From an uncultured Clostridia bacterium (GTDB taxonomy: Bacteria > Bacillota > Clostridia > Christensenellales > Borkfalkiaceae), in contig CALVHV010000007.1 in NCBI GenBank assembly GCA_944328845.1, forward strand, positions 1-38,050: a stretch of 38,050 bases of DNA, given 5' to 3'. Positions 29,295 through 38,050 of the stretch are shown one piece after another. A model generated the notes under the pieces. It was not told the origin of the DNA and did no database searches. It saw only the letters and a list, made by a program, of their open reading frames with translations. The stretch's first letter is position 1. The number at the start of each line of letters is the position of its first letter. The translations under genes were made by a program, and so were the position numbers.

Positions 29295-32108
29295 CTATTT
29301 ATGGCAGAAAAGAACGATTGATTCCAAGCCGAACGGCACCGTTTTGCGAGCTTGGACATAATCGGGATTGGTATGCTCGTCCGTCCACCTTCCGCGCAAG
29401 GTAAAACAATCGGGAGAAACACCCCAATCATCTTCTCCGCGGAAATGAAAGGCCCCAAAACGATTGCGCATCGTCGAATAACAACGCACCATAAAAATAT
29501 GCTTTCCTTTTCCGACTTGCATTTCCGCCGTTCCGTTCAGCAGAACGGTAGCAGTTTTTCCTTCACAGAAGATCTCGCACATCGAATAGTTTCCGATCGG
29601 CCGCAACAAAATACGCCCCTCCGCCTCAGCCACAAATGAATATTCGACTGAACCGCAAAAGTTTTCCATGCCCTGTCGCGTAAGATCGCCCGCCTTTTTC
29701 TTCCCTGCGCTTTTTAATGCACCATCCTGCACATCGAACTCCCCGCAAATATAGATTTGCTCCATGTGCGTGGAGTAGCTGAAACAATTCCGCAAGCTCT
29801 CCGGTACAGTATCCGTATACAAAACAGAGCGAACCTGCGCTGCATTCGTCAATTCGGCGTCATATTCATATACATTTTTTCCTTTGCGCGCATGCAGACA
29901 TGCTGTTTTGAAATTGATGTCCTCCGCGCTCTGTTCGAACGAAACAATCGGCACACCGTTGAATTGTTCGCACTTCACAGCCTGTTTTTCCGCAATGAGC
30001 GTTATTTCGCGTTCCGCATCGCTCTCAAAAGAATACGAAACATGCAGTTTGCCATAATAGCCACGTTTGACAAGAGTTTCATACACGCCGTGTAAATATC
30101 CCTGCAAAACCTCACCGTTTTTCAGCTCGACACGCACATTTTCAATGGTCAGACAATTTGCATCTGCCGCGCGGAATTCCGGAGTATACGTATCAGATTT
30201 TAAGGCCTGAAAAGGTAAAAGCGCATAATCCGCATCTTCTTCCGCCAGGAGCGAACCGTGCGGCGGAACTTCAAACTCGTTCTGTGAGGCATACCCCGTC
30301 ATCGTCTCCAGGTCGATGCGCGAAAATCTTCCGTTCAGTCTTACGAGCGAAGGCTCGTCCTTTTCATTGACGGCAAAAAAGAATCTCTTACCGCCGGGCA
30401 ATGTGCGCATGGTATAATCCAACTCGACCTTCCCGATCACCGCGGGACGCGGCAAGTCTTCGATCCGAACGTTTGCCTTCAACCAAGAAAAATCCGTACA
30501 AACCCCATCTTCATAAGTCGGATGAGCGCCCGCGACGGCCAGTTTTCCGCCATCGGCAAGGAATTTTTTGATCAAACGGACAGTATTTTTCTTCATTTCG
30601 CGGCAATTTGCAAGCAAAACGGCATTGTATACACATTCCCCTACGCAAAGCAGCCCTTGTTCCGTACTGCCCAATTTTTCGAGCACTTTTTCGTTGACAA
30701 AATGATAGGCAATGCCATTTTTACGCAATTTTTCTGCAATTTTGAGGTAAACTACGTCCACATTTTCGCGAGCGGCATTTTCGTCTGACCGCAGATAATC
30801 CAGGTACACACTCTCCATCGGCGTAACGACTGCCACGGGCGCCTCTTCCTGCGAAGAAGCGATCAACCTGCCAAGTGTCGTAAAATATCTGTTCAGCGTC
30901 TTATATCCGTCAATCCAAGGCAGCGTGCGGCCGAAAGAAACAGGATAATCGATCTTTCCCTGCCCCGCAAGCGAGTAGTTATACAGATGCTGGCACATCA
31001 TGTCAACGCCAAAAACATACTGTTTATCTCCGATCAGACGCAGTTCACGCGGCGTTACGGAATAGCTGCTGCAGCCAAATGTTTCTGTCATGATAAGGTT
31101 TCTGCCCGCCTGTGCCGATACCGAACCGACGTTTTTCGCTGAAATCAATCCTGTAGAATATTTACCGAGATTATCAATGGCCGGAACGTGCTCGTACAGA
31201 TAGCTCGATGCACAGTCTGCCCCTCCCCACATCTGGGTAAAAAACAGCGATTCTTCGATGCTGTGGCCGGTCAAAAGACAGCCATGCCCTTCACACCAAT
31301 CATACAATTTTTTGTAGAAATTTTCGCAATACAGACGATTCATAAGGTTGTAATACCGCACACGGAAAGGATACCCCTCCTCGTCCTGCAAAAACAGATA
31401 GATCAACCCATCTTTCAAATCCTCGCCGTATTCCTTAAAATACTCCCTCTCTGTCACGCCGGAAATAGGTGTCGCATAGCGATAATATTGCGGTTCGTCA
31501 GTAAAAAAGCCCACCAATTCTTTCCCGAACGCAGAAGCAAACCTTGCAAAATACTGCTCATGCGTGGCGGCAATAAACTGATCGGTCACCTCCGGATTCA
31601 AAACATCTGCGTATGCATCGGAAAGCCGCAAATAAATTGTGTGATATTTTTCCGCGCACTCTCCCGAACGAAGACGATGCACGGATCCTCCGTCCCGAGA
31701 ATAGACCGCATACGCCTTGTCGTCAAACTCATCTTTCACTTCATACACGAGATAACCGGCGCGGTTTTTTGTTTCCGTAAGAAGTTTGCCTGCAACAAAG
31801 CCGCTCGGCCAGCCGAATTCGTCGTACATCCACACCCGCATACCCAGCAAAGCAGCTTCCTCCAAACAGACACCGACCATCCGAAACCACTCTTCTGAAA
31901 GGTATTCGGTCGTCATGCCCGCACGAGCATGAAAAATTACCCCTCCCAATCCGTAGGATTTCATTTCGTGCAGTTGGCGGCGCAACTCGTCTTCCTTCAG
32001 GCAGGAATTCACGCTCCAGAATACGACAGGGCGAAATTCGCTCCCATCATCTCTGTGCAATACGTCCAACAAGTTTTCCGACCCCTTACACTCCAATTTT
32101 TTTTGCAT
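29295..32108 (-). CDS. GH106-like glycoside hydrolase, putative alpha-L-rhamnosidase (copy 2)
   Basis: This 937-residue protein aligns end to end with the 936-residue copy at 9045-11855, sharing PVVFWSVNS, FHARAGMTTEYLSEEWF, MYDEFGWPSGF, FFTDEPQYYRYATP and the C-terminal NRFGAFHF/DCFTLRG segments. The alignment also fixes the ATG at 32108 (MQKKLECKGSENLLDVL against MKRHSEGKGTNNLLHIL), although its ribosome-binding site is weak. Third codon positions are much more AT-rich than in copy 1. It is the last gene of the second operon, 120 bases after the GH36 stop, and has no signal peptide. Activity on rhamnose is inferred from the family. Confidence 0.72.
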   Translation of the reverse strand: MQKKLECKGSENLLDVLHRDDGSEFRPVVFWSVNSCLKEDELRRQLHEMKSYGLGGVIFHARAGMTTEYLSEEWFRMVGVCLEEAALLGMRVWMYDEFGWPSGFVAGKLLTETKNRAGYLVYEVKDEFDDKAYAVYSRDGGSVHRLRSGECAEKYHTIYLRLSDAYADVLNPEVTDQFIAATHEQYFARFASAFGKELVGFFTDEPQYYRYATPISGVTEREYFKEYGEDLKDGLIYLFLQDEEGYPFRVRYYNLMNRLYCENFYKKLYDWCEGHGCLLTGHSIEESLFFTQMWGGADCASSYLYEHVPAIDNLGKYSTGLISAKNVGSVSAQAGRNLIMTETFGCSSYSVTPRELRLIGDKQYVFGVDMMCQHLYNYSLAGQGKIDYPVSFGRTLPWIDGYKTLNRYFTTLGRLIASSQEEAPVAVVTPMESVYLDYLRSDENAARENVDVVYLKIAEKLRKNGIAYHFVNEKVLEKLGSTEQGLLCVGECVYNAVLLANCREMKKNTVRLIKKFLADGGKLAVAGAHPTYEDGVCTDFSWLKANVRIEDLPRPAVIGKVELDYTMRTLPGGKRFFFAVNEKDEPSLVRLNGRFSRIDLETMTGYASQNEFEVPPHGSLLAEEDADYALLPFQALKSDTYTPEFRAADANCLTIENVRVELKNGEVLQGYLHGVYETLVKRGYYGKLHVSYSFESDAEREITLIAEKQAVKCEQFNGVPIVSFEQSAEDINFKTACLHARKGKNVYEYDAELTNAAQVRSVLYTDTVPESLRNCFSYSTHMEQIYICGEFDVQDGALKSAGKKKAGDLTRQGMENFCGSVEYSFVAEAEGRILLRPIGNYSMCEIFCEGKTATVLLNGTAEMQVGKGKHIFMVRCYSTMRNRFGAFHFRGEDDWGVSPDCFTLRGRWTDEHTNPDYVQARKTVPFGLESIVLFCHK

Positions 32109-32228
32109 ATTGTCTTCGCGTTCCTTTATATTTTTTCTGAAACGAAAGCGTTCAAACTTTCTTTTCCCTGTATACCAAAACACGTGCAAGATATCTTTTT
32201 TAAAGAAATTTCTGCAGCTGATCGCTCT

Positions 32229-34292
32229 TTAAAACAAATCAATCTCGTAAAAACGCGCCTGTGCATCTCCGTTAAAACTGATTTCCAGGCCCTTTTCCCC
32301 TATTTGAACAGGCAGAATCATTTTTTCGGCTGGATACGCCTGCCGCACATGCAAAACGCAACAATCCATCGGCACCGTAACCTTTTGCACGCCGCCCTTG
32401 TTCCACACCGCAAGATACAACTTATTCCCGGCCCTGAATCCCGATGCGAGAACTTTATCTGCAAAGCCGGAAAAGCCGAACGGCATCACGGGAACCCCGA
32501 TTTTTTTCATATCGCGCGTTCGCTTATAATATTCAATACCCTCGCACACAAGCGCGCGGGTATGCATGTCTGCAAGATGCATGCAACCGGAAAGATAAAA
32601 CCGACCTGTAAGAGCGTTGACGACATTAAAAACCGTCCTTTCCGCATCGACGACACTACCCGCAGGGCTGTCTTCCGTAAGTTCTGCGCAGGGGTAACAC
32701 CATACCCCGCACTGCTCGGGCAGCACTGCGGAAGAAAGATTGGCGCACAGATGTGAGAATTTCAAATAATCAGTCTGATCGCTCGAAGACTGCAAACTGC
32801 ATACGGAAAGCATTGCATAATCCATCCGACATCCGCCGCTCGCACAGTTTTCCAAGATAAGTTGCGGATACTTTTTCCGAATGTCCAAAAGCCAGTTCAA
32901 AAAAGCTCTGCCGTGACGCATAAGCCCTTCCCCGCAGGTAAATGCCCCCGTTTCTGTTCCGTTACCCCCTTCCACATTGTAATCCATTTTAATATAATCG
33001 GCGCCGAGTGAGATCATCCTGTCGATCACTCGCTCTGACCGTTCGCGCACAAGCGGATGCGAAAAATCTAAAATATAGCGGTTATGATCCCGCACAAGCG
33101 CTCCGTTTCTCCTGAAAAAACATTCTTCGGGCAACTGAGACATTATATGGCTTTTCGGGCCCACATCTTCGATCTCCACCCAAAGCCCCGCGCGCATCCC
33201 TTTCGATTTTATATAATCGACCGTCTTTTTTACACCGCTGGGAAAACGGGTCTTTGATTCTTCCCAATCCCCCAAGGCAAGCCACCAGTCTTCTTCGTCA
33301 TGCCATCCCGCATCTATACAGAAAACTTCGCATCCGAGCTCGGCGGCACTGTCGATGATAGGTTTGAGCTTATTTTCCTCGGGATAATCCCACAGAAGAT
33401 GCATGTACGAATTGAAGACGACAGGCATCGATTTAAAATCGGATGAGATAAGATGGATCCTTCTGCGGATGCGGGTGATCTGTGCCAGAACAGCGTTCAA
33501 AGATTTACCGAACACAACGGAACAAGGCACCGCTTCAAACACCTCTCCGGGGCACAGTTTTTTAGCCCAACCGTTATCCTGATAATTCGGGCCTCCCGCA
33601 TTCAGATAATATTTTCCGCCATGATCTCCGATCTCATAATGCCACGCCGTATTGCTCTCGATTTGCCAAAGCATAAAATCGGACGTATGAGAATTTTCCA
33701 CGATCCCCATCGGCAGAAATTCCTTTGTCGACCAAGTGCCGCTGTTTCCTACATTTAAACGGCGCATGCTCGTAACACCGTTCCCGTTAGAAAGGCGAAG
33801 ATCATACAAACTTTCTCTCTTCCACTGCGCCTCCACATACCAAGACGAGGCAGGCAAATACGCAAAAATTTCATTCGTGGGCCTGCCTCCGTCTATACCG
33901 AGACAGCTGAACGCATTTACTTCTTCCAGGCAAATCTCTCCCCCGGCGATGTTCTTTACCCGGTTTCGCACGCGAAAGCCGCTCACTCCGTCAAAGAACC
34001 GAAATTCCGTGTCGATCTCAACCTTTTCCGAAGCCGTCACGATTTCCAAAACATATCCGTCACATGTCTTTCCCTCCCTGTGAGAAACGTACTTAGCAGC
34101 CGCGCTCTCAGAAGCGCCGATCAGCTTTGCGCCGTGATGTGCGTTTCGGTCTCCTCCTGCAATATGTACCTGATGGAAAGGGAACGGAATCTCTCCGTCC
34201 CCCGCAAACAGCCCGACGATCCCTATTGTCCTGTCTTTTTCGATTTTAAATGAAAATTTAAGCCCGTTGTGTTCTACCTTGATATATTTCAT
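32229..34292 (-). CDS. GH36 alpha-galactosidase
   Basis: This 687-residue protein has the GH36 layout: N-terminal beta-sandwich (about 1-290), a (beta/alpha)8 barrel and a C-terminal beta domain. Key motifs are VFCIDAGWHDEEDWW (about 323-337), KMDYN with the nucleophile Asp437, ENCASGGCRMD (about 491-501) and SDQTD with the acid/base Asp505. It would release terminal alpha-galactose; no signal peptide, so cytoplasmic. GH36 also contains alpha-N-acetylgalactosaminidases, so that specificity is open. The ATG at 34292 is chosen for family fit, 17 bases after the DUF4838 stop; codons upstream are open but fall inside that gene. Confidence 0.88.
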   Translation of the reverse strand: MKYIKVEHNGLKFSFKIEKDRTIGIVGLFAGDGEIPFPFHQVHIAGGDRNAHHGAKLIGASESAAAKYVSHREGKTCDGYVLEIVTASEKVEIDTEFRFFDGVSGFRVRNRVKNIAGGEICLEEVNAFSCLGIDGGRPTNEIFAYLPASSWYVEAQWKRESLYDLRLSNGNGVTSMRRLNVGNSGTWSTKEFLPMGIVENSHTSDFMLWQIESNTAWHYEIGDHGGKYYLNAGGPNYQDNGWAKKLCPGEVFEAVPCSVVFGKSLNAVLAQITRIRRRIHLISSDFKSMPVVFNSYMHLLWDYPEENKLKPIIDSAAELGCEVFCIDAGWHDEEDWWLALGDWEESKTRFPSGVKKTVDYIKSKGMRAGLWVEIEDVGPKSHIMSQLPEECFFRRNGALVRDHNRYILDFSHPLVRERSERVIDRMISLGADYIKMDYNVEGGNGTETGAFTCGEGLMRHGRAFLNWLLDIRKKYPQLILENCASGGCRMDYAMLSVCSLQSSSDQTDYLKFSHLCANLSSAVLPEQCGVWCYPCAELTEDSPAGSVVDAERTVFNVVNALTGRFYLSGCMHLADMHTRALVCEGIEYYKRTRDMKKIGVPVMPFGFSGFADKVLASGFRAGNKLYLAVWNKGGVQKVTVPMDCCVLHVRQAYPAEKMILPVQIGEKGLEISFNGDAQARFYEIDLF

Positions 34293-34309
34293 ACTCTCGT
34301 CTCCCGTCT

Positions 34310-36151
34310 TCAGTTTATCGGCCAATGATCCTTCGCCAAGATCAAATCGTTGCAATAATATTGCCCTACATCCATATACGGCTGCACGAACGGCTCCCAC
34401 GCAAAAATATAGCGCTGTATCTCATCCCGAAATTTATCGACATCGGTTTGCTCATCCCCTCTCAGTTTAGATTCTATAAGGGCCAAAACTTTTTGCAAAT
34501 ATTGAATAAACTGAGACAGCATTTCCAGCCTCTTTGCGATCTTTCCCTTCGCCCGTTGTGCCATTGCGCCCACTTTTTGCTCCAATTCTGCGGCACGATA
34601 AATTTCATCCGCCGCCCGCTTTGCAAGCGAGACGTTTTGCTCCGGCAAACGATGATTCATATAATCATCCGGCAAGAACCCGGATATTTCGCGCAAAACG
34701 GCAAGTACCTCTCCCGCATACTGACCGTACGCCGCAGAAAAATATTCTCTTTCCAATTCGGCATACGTCAGCGTTTTATCCCATAACTTTCTTCCGAGCA
34801 AATACAGCGGAAACCCGGTAGGAACGGCTGCTCTCTGCAATTGGCAACTCATATACCCGTTGAGCCCCATATCTTCGAGCGCATTCACGTCCTGCTCGAT
34901 TGTCCGCGCAAGCAGCATACCGCTGAGTTCCTTGCACACCGCGTGCATGAGCGGATAATCAAAAATGAATGAATCCCCTGCAAAACATCTTTGCCATCCG
35001 CGCAAAAATGCAAGATTCTCCCCTGGCGTAACGGGTGGCTTGAAAAGCCCCTCCGACAGCGGCAAAATCGGCGACTCCGCCACGTTGGCGGACAATGCCG
35101 TTACATAATCACGCCCCGAAGGCGCAAACATCAGGATAAAGCGCTCAGGATTCCGTAAATGCGCTTTGCGCGGCGGATACATAAGTTCGTTATACAGCAA
35201 AAACACAATGCGCGTTTTATTCCCTTTTTTCGTGAGCGCCTCATCGATCTCATTGAGCATCTCCACATACTGATCCGAATAGGTCGTGCGGCGGCAAGCC
35301 TCACACGTGCAGAAATTATTGCAATCGTCTGCCAGCCACACATGCAATATATCGGGAGAATTCTTTGCCAGGTAATCTTCCACACACTTCACGATCATCC
35401 CCCGCGCCTCGGGGTCGGAGTAACATAAATTCGTTGTGATCGGCATCCCGTGAAAAAATTTTCTTTCCCCGTTTACAAGCGCAAGTTTTTCGCGCAAATG
35501 CGGCGAAAGAACTTCGTCCGAAACCTCATCCCAGCCGTCGGCAGGGATACCGAGCGGTTCGCAGGTCCATCCGTGCCCCACGGCATGATGTACCATGCCG
35601 CGCTTACGGAGCGCTTCTACGGCGTTTTGAGTATATTTTTGCGATTCTTCCCTCGAAAATGTCTTTTTTTCCAAATAGGGATTCCACCAATGATCATACC
35701 ATTTCCGATAAAAGATATTGGCCGAGGGGAACTGCAAAAAATAACTGTTGAATCCCGCTTTGGGCATCCAATCGATGATATCAAGGACGTTTTCGTTGCT
35801 CACTCCCCCTTCGATCGTGATCCCACGATGCCTATAAGAAGCCTGCTCCCTGCATTCGACAGAACACTCTTCTGCTTTTTTTTGCACAAGTTCTTCGCCC
35901 TGCGGCGTCGGATATAAAAAGCGACAACCCAATTTACGGAAAAACGCATACACACCAAGCAAAACACTTCGCATGTTGCTCGCACGGATGTGCCCCCGCC
36001 CCTCCTGCACGGATATTTCGTATGCATCCCGCATGGCAGAGCATTCCTCTTTGCAAAAAAGACCTGTTTCGATCATGCACACCGTTTCTCCCGTAACGGC
36101 ACTCCAGTACCGACGCAGTTCCGCTTCGGCAAATCGCAGAATTTCTTCCAT
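34310..36151 (-). CDS. DUF4838-family putative glycoside hydrolase
   Basis: This 613-residue protein has the layout of DUF4838 proteins: an N-terminal GH20/GH67-type accessory domain (about 1-95, SVLLGVYAFFRKLGCRFLYP), then a TIM-barrel-like domain with RHRGITIEGG and VWLADDCNNFCTCEACRR (271-288), the family-typical acidic and cysteine cluster. A helical C-terminal region follows. Activity is uncharacterised to my knowledge; similarity in layout to hexosaminidases and alpha-glucuronidases suggests a glycosidase. AAAGGAG precedes the ATG. No signal peptide. It sits tightly between the DUF4091 and GH36 genes (17 bases each side). Confidence 0.78.
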   Translation of the reverse strand: MEEILRFAEAELRRYWSAVTGETVCMIETGLFCKEECSAMRDAYEISVQEGRGHIRASNMRSVLLGVYAFFRKLGCRFLYPTPQGEELVQKKAEECSVECREQASYRHRGITIEGGVSNENVLDIIDWMPKAGFNSYFLQFPSANIFYRKWYDHWWNPYLEKKTFSREESQKYTQNAVEALRKRGMVHHAVGHGWTCEPLGIPADGWDEVSDEVLSPHLREKLALVNGERKFFHGMPITTNLCYSDPEARGMIVKCVEDYLAKNSPDILHVWLADDCNNFCTCEACRRTTYSDQYVEMLNEIDEALTKKGNKTRIVFLLYNELMYPPRKAHLRNPERFILMFAPSGRDYVTALSANVAESPILPLSEGLFKPPVTPGENLAFLRGWQRCFAGDSFIFDYPLMHAVCKELSGMLLARTIEQDVNALEDMGLNGYMSCQLQRAAVPTGFPLYLLGRKLWDKTLTYAELEREYFSAAYGQYAGEVLAVLREISGFLPDDYMNHRLPEQNVSLAKRAADEIYRAAELEQKVGAMAQRAKGKIAKRLEMLSQFIQYLQKVLALIESKLRGDEQTDVDKFRDEIQRYIFAWEPFVQPYMDVGQYYCNDLILAKDHWPIN

Positions 36152-36168
36152 ATTCTCTCCTTTTTATC

Positions 36169-37794
36169 CTACTCCGACAGCAATCGGTCAATTTCTCGGC
36201 GCAACTCTAAAAATGAAGCGTTGTCCGTAGGGTAATTGCGATAATCGCAGTATCCGTATTTTTCCAAAAGCGAGCAACAAGCACTCCGACCGATTTTATT
36301 TTCGAGTGCAAGAAGTGCGCAATAATCCTGTACTCCCTGGAAAAATGTTTCCAACCGCATCGATGCCAACGGCCCGTCCTTCCCCGGGTAGACGATGAAC
36401 GGATCGCCCGCCGGTAAGTTCCGATCGGCATCCGTCTCCCGAAAAGGGTCGATGGGATGACGGGAAAATACTGTAAAATAGAAATTATATGCCCAATGGA
36501 GATACCCCTTTACGCCCTTCTTATACATCTGCATTCCGAGGATACGGTTGCGAAGCGAGGGCATATTGATAAAACGATTGGACAAATGTTCTTTATCCGG
36601 CCCGCAACATGTGTAGACCCAATGATTCACTCCGTTATTTTCAAAATCTTCGGTAAACTGAAGCCCTACGATCGGAATATCTACACAATCGTCTTTGAAA
36701 AATTCATAATGACTGAGTGCATCAATGATAGGTATGCCTCCGCATAGCGGCTTTACAAAATCGTGGAGTTTTTTATAGGTGGGTAAACTTTCGGCAAACG
36801 GTTCGTCGGAAATATGTATAAAACATCGATCCTTGATACCCGCCTCTTCCGAAAAGCGCACCAATGCGGGAAGAAACGCACGCAGAAAATCAGTGTATTC
36901 GGGAGAAGAAGAGGAAGTTTCCCAGCCAAAACATTTTTTTCTTACTCCCTCTTCCAGGATTTCTACCTTCGGGCACGCCTTTGCGCCCCACTGAGTAAAC
37001 AAATGCGAAAATTCAAAATAACGGAATCCGCATTCTTTCGCCGTGTCGATATACCTTTGCAGATCTGAAAAATCGAAACGATACACCCCGTGCCGCCGTT
37101 CGACGCGCACCGTTTGTACAGTCATCCTCTCCTGCCCGACGATCGTATCCAAAGGCGGTGTAAAAAGGGGAGTATAGACCATCGTAAAGCCGTGTTCCGT
37201 CGCCATCCTCATAAATTGTTTCAGATGAAACCAATACCCTTCCGACATCGGTTCCACCCCGTACGAATTGCAGATCGCATCCGAATGCAGCCAATTTGTA
37301 GCGATCAGATCGCTTTGCGCAAGTCTGCCTGAGCACACTTTAAGTGCATACGAAGTTCTTGCAAGCTCCTTACCCGTGTCATCCTTGAGAACAAAAGTCT
37401 CCTCGTAAATGCCCGCGGGAATACCGTTTCTGTCATACACATCCACCCAAAAGGCAGAATTGAGCCTGTATGTTACACTCTCTCCGGCCGGATCGAGCGG
37501 GCGCAATATATCCGGAAAGGCCTGTGCGCCTTCATCGATAATGAAATCATCATGCCCCGGCATACAAGTGCGCAAAGCCATAACGTAATCGACGTGCCGC
37601 ACCTGCATATATTTTGTAAGCGAACCGCTCCATTCTAACCGAAGACCGCTCAGGTTTTCCAGATCGCTATTCCCCACGACCTGAAATGCATACTTTTCAT
37701 TGGAAAGCATTTCTCCCTGTTTTTCCTCGGCAATGATCTGCGCAGAGGGCAAAACTTTTTCTAAACTGCTGACTGTTTGCAATATAAATGCCAT
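36169..37794 (-). CDS. DUF4091/GH123-like protein
   Basis: This 541-residue protein has a beta-sandwich N-terminal part (about 1-155), a barrel-like middle and the DUF4091 signature GDPFIVYPGKDGPLASMRLE (463-482) with GVQDYCAL. The HISDEP motif (327-332) carries the Asp-Glu pair used for substrate-assisted catalysis in GH123 beta-N-acetylgalactosaminidases. Hexosaminidase activity is therefore plausible but unproven. No signal peptide. GAGGAGAGT precedes the ATG at 37794. It leads the four-gene operon, directly after a hairpin that ends the upstream surface-protein gene. Confidence 0.8.
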   Translation of the reverse strand: MAFILQTVSSLEKVLPSAQIIAEEKQGEMLSNEKYAFQVVGNSDLENLSGLRLEWSGSLTKYMQVRHVDYVMALRTCMPGHDDFIIDEGAQAFPDILRPLDPAGESVTYRLNSAFWVDVYDRNGIPAGIYEETFVLKDDTGKELARTSYALKVCSGRLAQSDLIATNWLHSDAICNSYGVEPMSEGYWFHLKQFMRMATEHGFTMVYTPLFTPPLDTIVGQERMTVQTVRVERRHGVYRFDFSDLQRYIDTAKECGFRYFEFSHLFTQWGAKACPKVEILEEGVRKKCFGWETSSSSPEYTDFLRAFLPALVRFSEEAGIKDRCFIHISDEPFAESLPTYKKLHDFVKPLCGGIPIIDALSHYEFFKDDCVDIPIVGLQFTEDFENNGVNHWVYTCCGPDKEHLSNRFINMPSLRNRILGMQMYKKGVKGYLHWAYNFYFTVFSRHPIDPFRETDADRNLPAGDPFIVYPGKDGPLASMRLETFFQGVQDYCALLALENKIGRSACCSLLEKYGYCDYRNYPTDNASFLELRREIDRLLSE

Positions 37795-37809
37795 ACTCTC
37801 CTCACAAAT

Positions 37810-37840
37810 ACAGGCGTTTACGGATCCCGCAAACGCCTGT
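37810..37840 (-). terminator. Hairpin between Ig-like gene and DUF4091 gene
   Basis: ACAGGCGTTT and its complement form a 10-bp stem around an 11-base loop. On the minus strand it is followed by ATTTGT, a weak T tract, so it may terminate only partly and leave the downstream operon attenuated. Confidence 0.5.
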
Positions 37841-37890
37841 TCCTAAACTGTTGCTTCGCGCGATTCATTCGGCCGAATCCGGAAGACGGT

Positions 37891-38050
37891 CTATGCAGCT
37901 GCTATAACCGATACCGTTACGACGCGCGAATCGACCTTGCCGACTATCTTCAGCACGACCTGATAATCGCCCACATGTTCCAATACAAGCGTATTCCCTT
38001 CCAGTTTTACGTATTCATCCGATACGGGACTCTTATATTCGATCGCGTAT
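37891..38050 (-). CDS. C-terminal end of an Ig-like surface protein (partial)
   Basis: The last 52 codons of a gene that continues beyond the right edge. The frame reads YAIEYKSPVSDEYVKL, then VGDYQVVLKIVGK and ends VSVIAAA before TAG at 37891. The alternating beta-strand pattern ending in a VVTVSV strand resembles a bacterial Ig-like domain. Unlike the two surface proteins further left it lacks a GCG/transmembrane anchor at its end. It is probably the first gene(s) of the second operon; the full domain content is unseen. Confidence 0.6.
   Translation of the reverse strand, partial: YAIEYKSPVSDEYVKLEGNTLVLEHVGDYQVVLKIVGKVDSRVVTVSVIAAA

Noticed and set aside
29012..29404. 130-codon plus-strand frame beyond the IS element
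   Set aside because: No ribosome-binding site, unusual composition, and it overlaps the 3' end of the well-supported minus-strand GH106-like gene.
32138..32154. CcpA cre-like sequence TGAAACGAAAGCGTTCA upstream of GH106-like copy 2
   Set aside because: Its TGAA/TTCA arms are suggestive, but it differs from the 14-base cre consensus at several positions and no promoter is clear beside it.
1..38050. tRNA, rRNA or known riboswitch
   Set aside because: I saw no cloverleaf with a TTCRA arm, no rRNA-like stretch and no recognisable riboswitch core; a covariance-model scan would be needed to exclude them fully.

Overview
The window looks like a chromosomal segment of a Gram-positive, GC-rich member of the Clostridia, probably an uncultured gut lineage. 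This rests on the RuvX/DUF1292 pair, a YugP protease, an RsfA-like regulator, an IS150-type IS3 element, sigma-A-type promoters and lipoprotein-based sugar uptake. The taxonomic placement is inference; no rRNA gene is present.

Layout. (1) 1-8.9 kb is a housekeeping stretch at high GC: rpsB with the start of tsf, ruvX-DUF1292, a UMF1-type MFS permease with a zinc-dependent phospholipase C-like protein, a small YtxH-like protein, an RsfA-like DNA-binding protein, an unrecognised 313-residue protein, a YugP metalloprotease and an atypical RpiB/LacAB-family protein. (2) 9.0-27.5 kb is a carbohydrate-utilisation locus. A divergent AraC regulator faces a long minus-strand run: surface-anchored GDPD phosphodiesterase, SGNH-hydrolase lipoprotein, ABC sugar-binding lipoprotein, two permeases, GH99/WbsX-like lipoprotein, 1093-residue repeat/Ig-like surface protein, GH78 alpha-L-rhamnosidase and a GH106-like enzyme. 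(3) 27.5-28.8 kb is an IS3-family (IS150-type) element. (4) 29.3-38.05 kb is a second minus-strand operon with visibly lower GC at third codon positions: the end of an Ig-like protein, then a DUF4091/GH123-like protein, a DUF4838 protein, a GH36 alpha-galactosidase and a second GH106-like enzyme that is a close paralogue of the first.

How the genes could work together (inference): the secreted hydrolases trim a complex glycan at the surface, the repeat/Ig-like protein may hold it, the binding protein and permeases import oligosaccharides (no ATPase gene is present, so an MsmX-like shared ATPase is expected), and the rhamnosidases, alpha-galactosidase and the two DUF enzymes, none with a signal peptide, finish degradation in the cytoplasm. 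A surface GDPD next to rhamnosidases and hexosaminidase-like proteins would suit a rhamnose-rich glycan carrying glycerol-phosphate, but pectic or arabinogalactan side chains are equally open.

The most interesting observations are the paralogous GH106-like pair with opposite codon bias, a shared Gly-Cys-Gly/transmembrane/Arg-Lys C-terminal signal on two secreted proteins, a tandem-repeat module in the surface protein, an exact 32-bp tandem duplication abutting the GH106-like promoter, an RpiB-like protein without its usual histidines, and an IS hairpin that buries its own ribosome-binding site.
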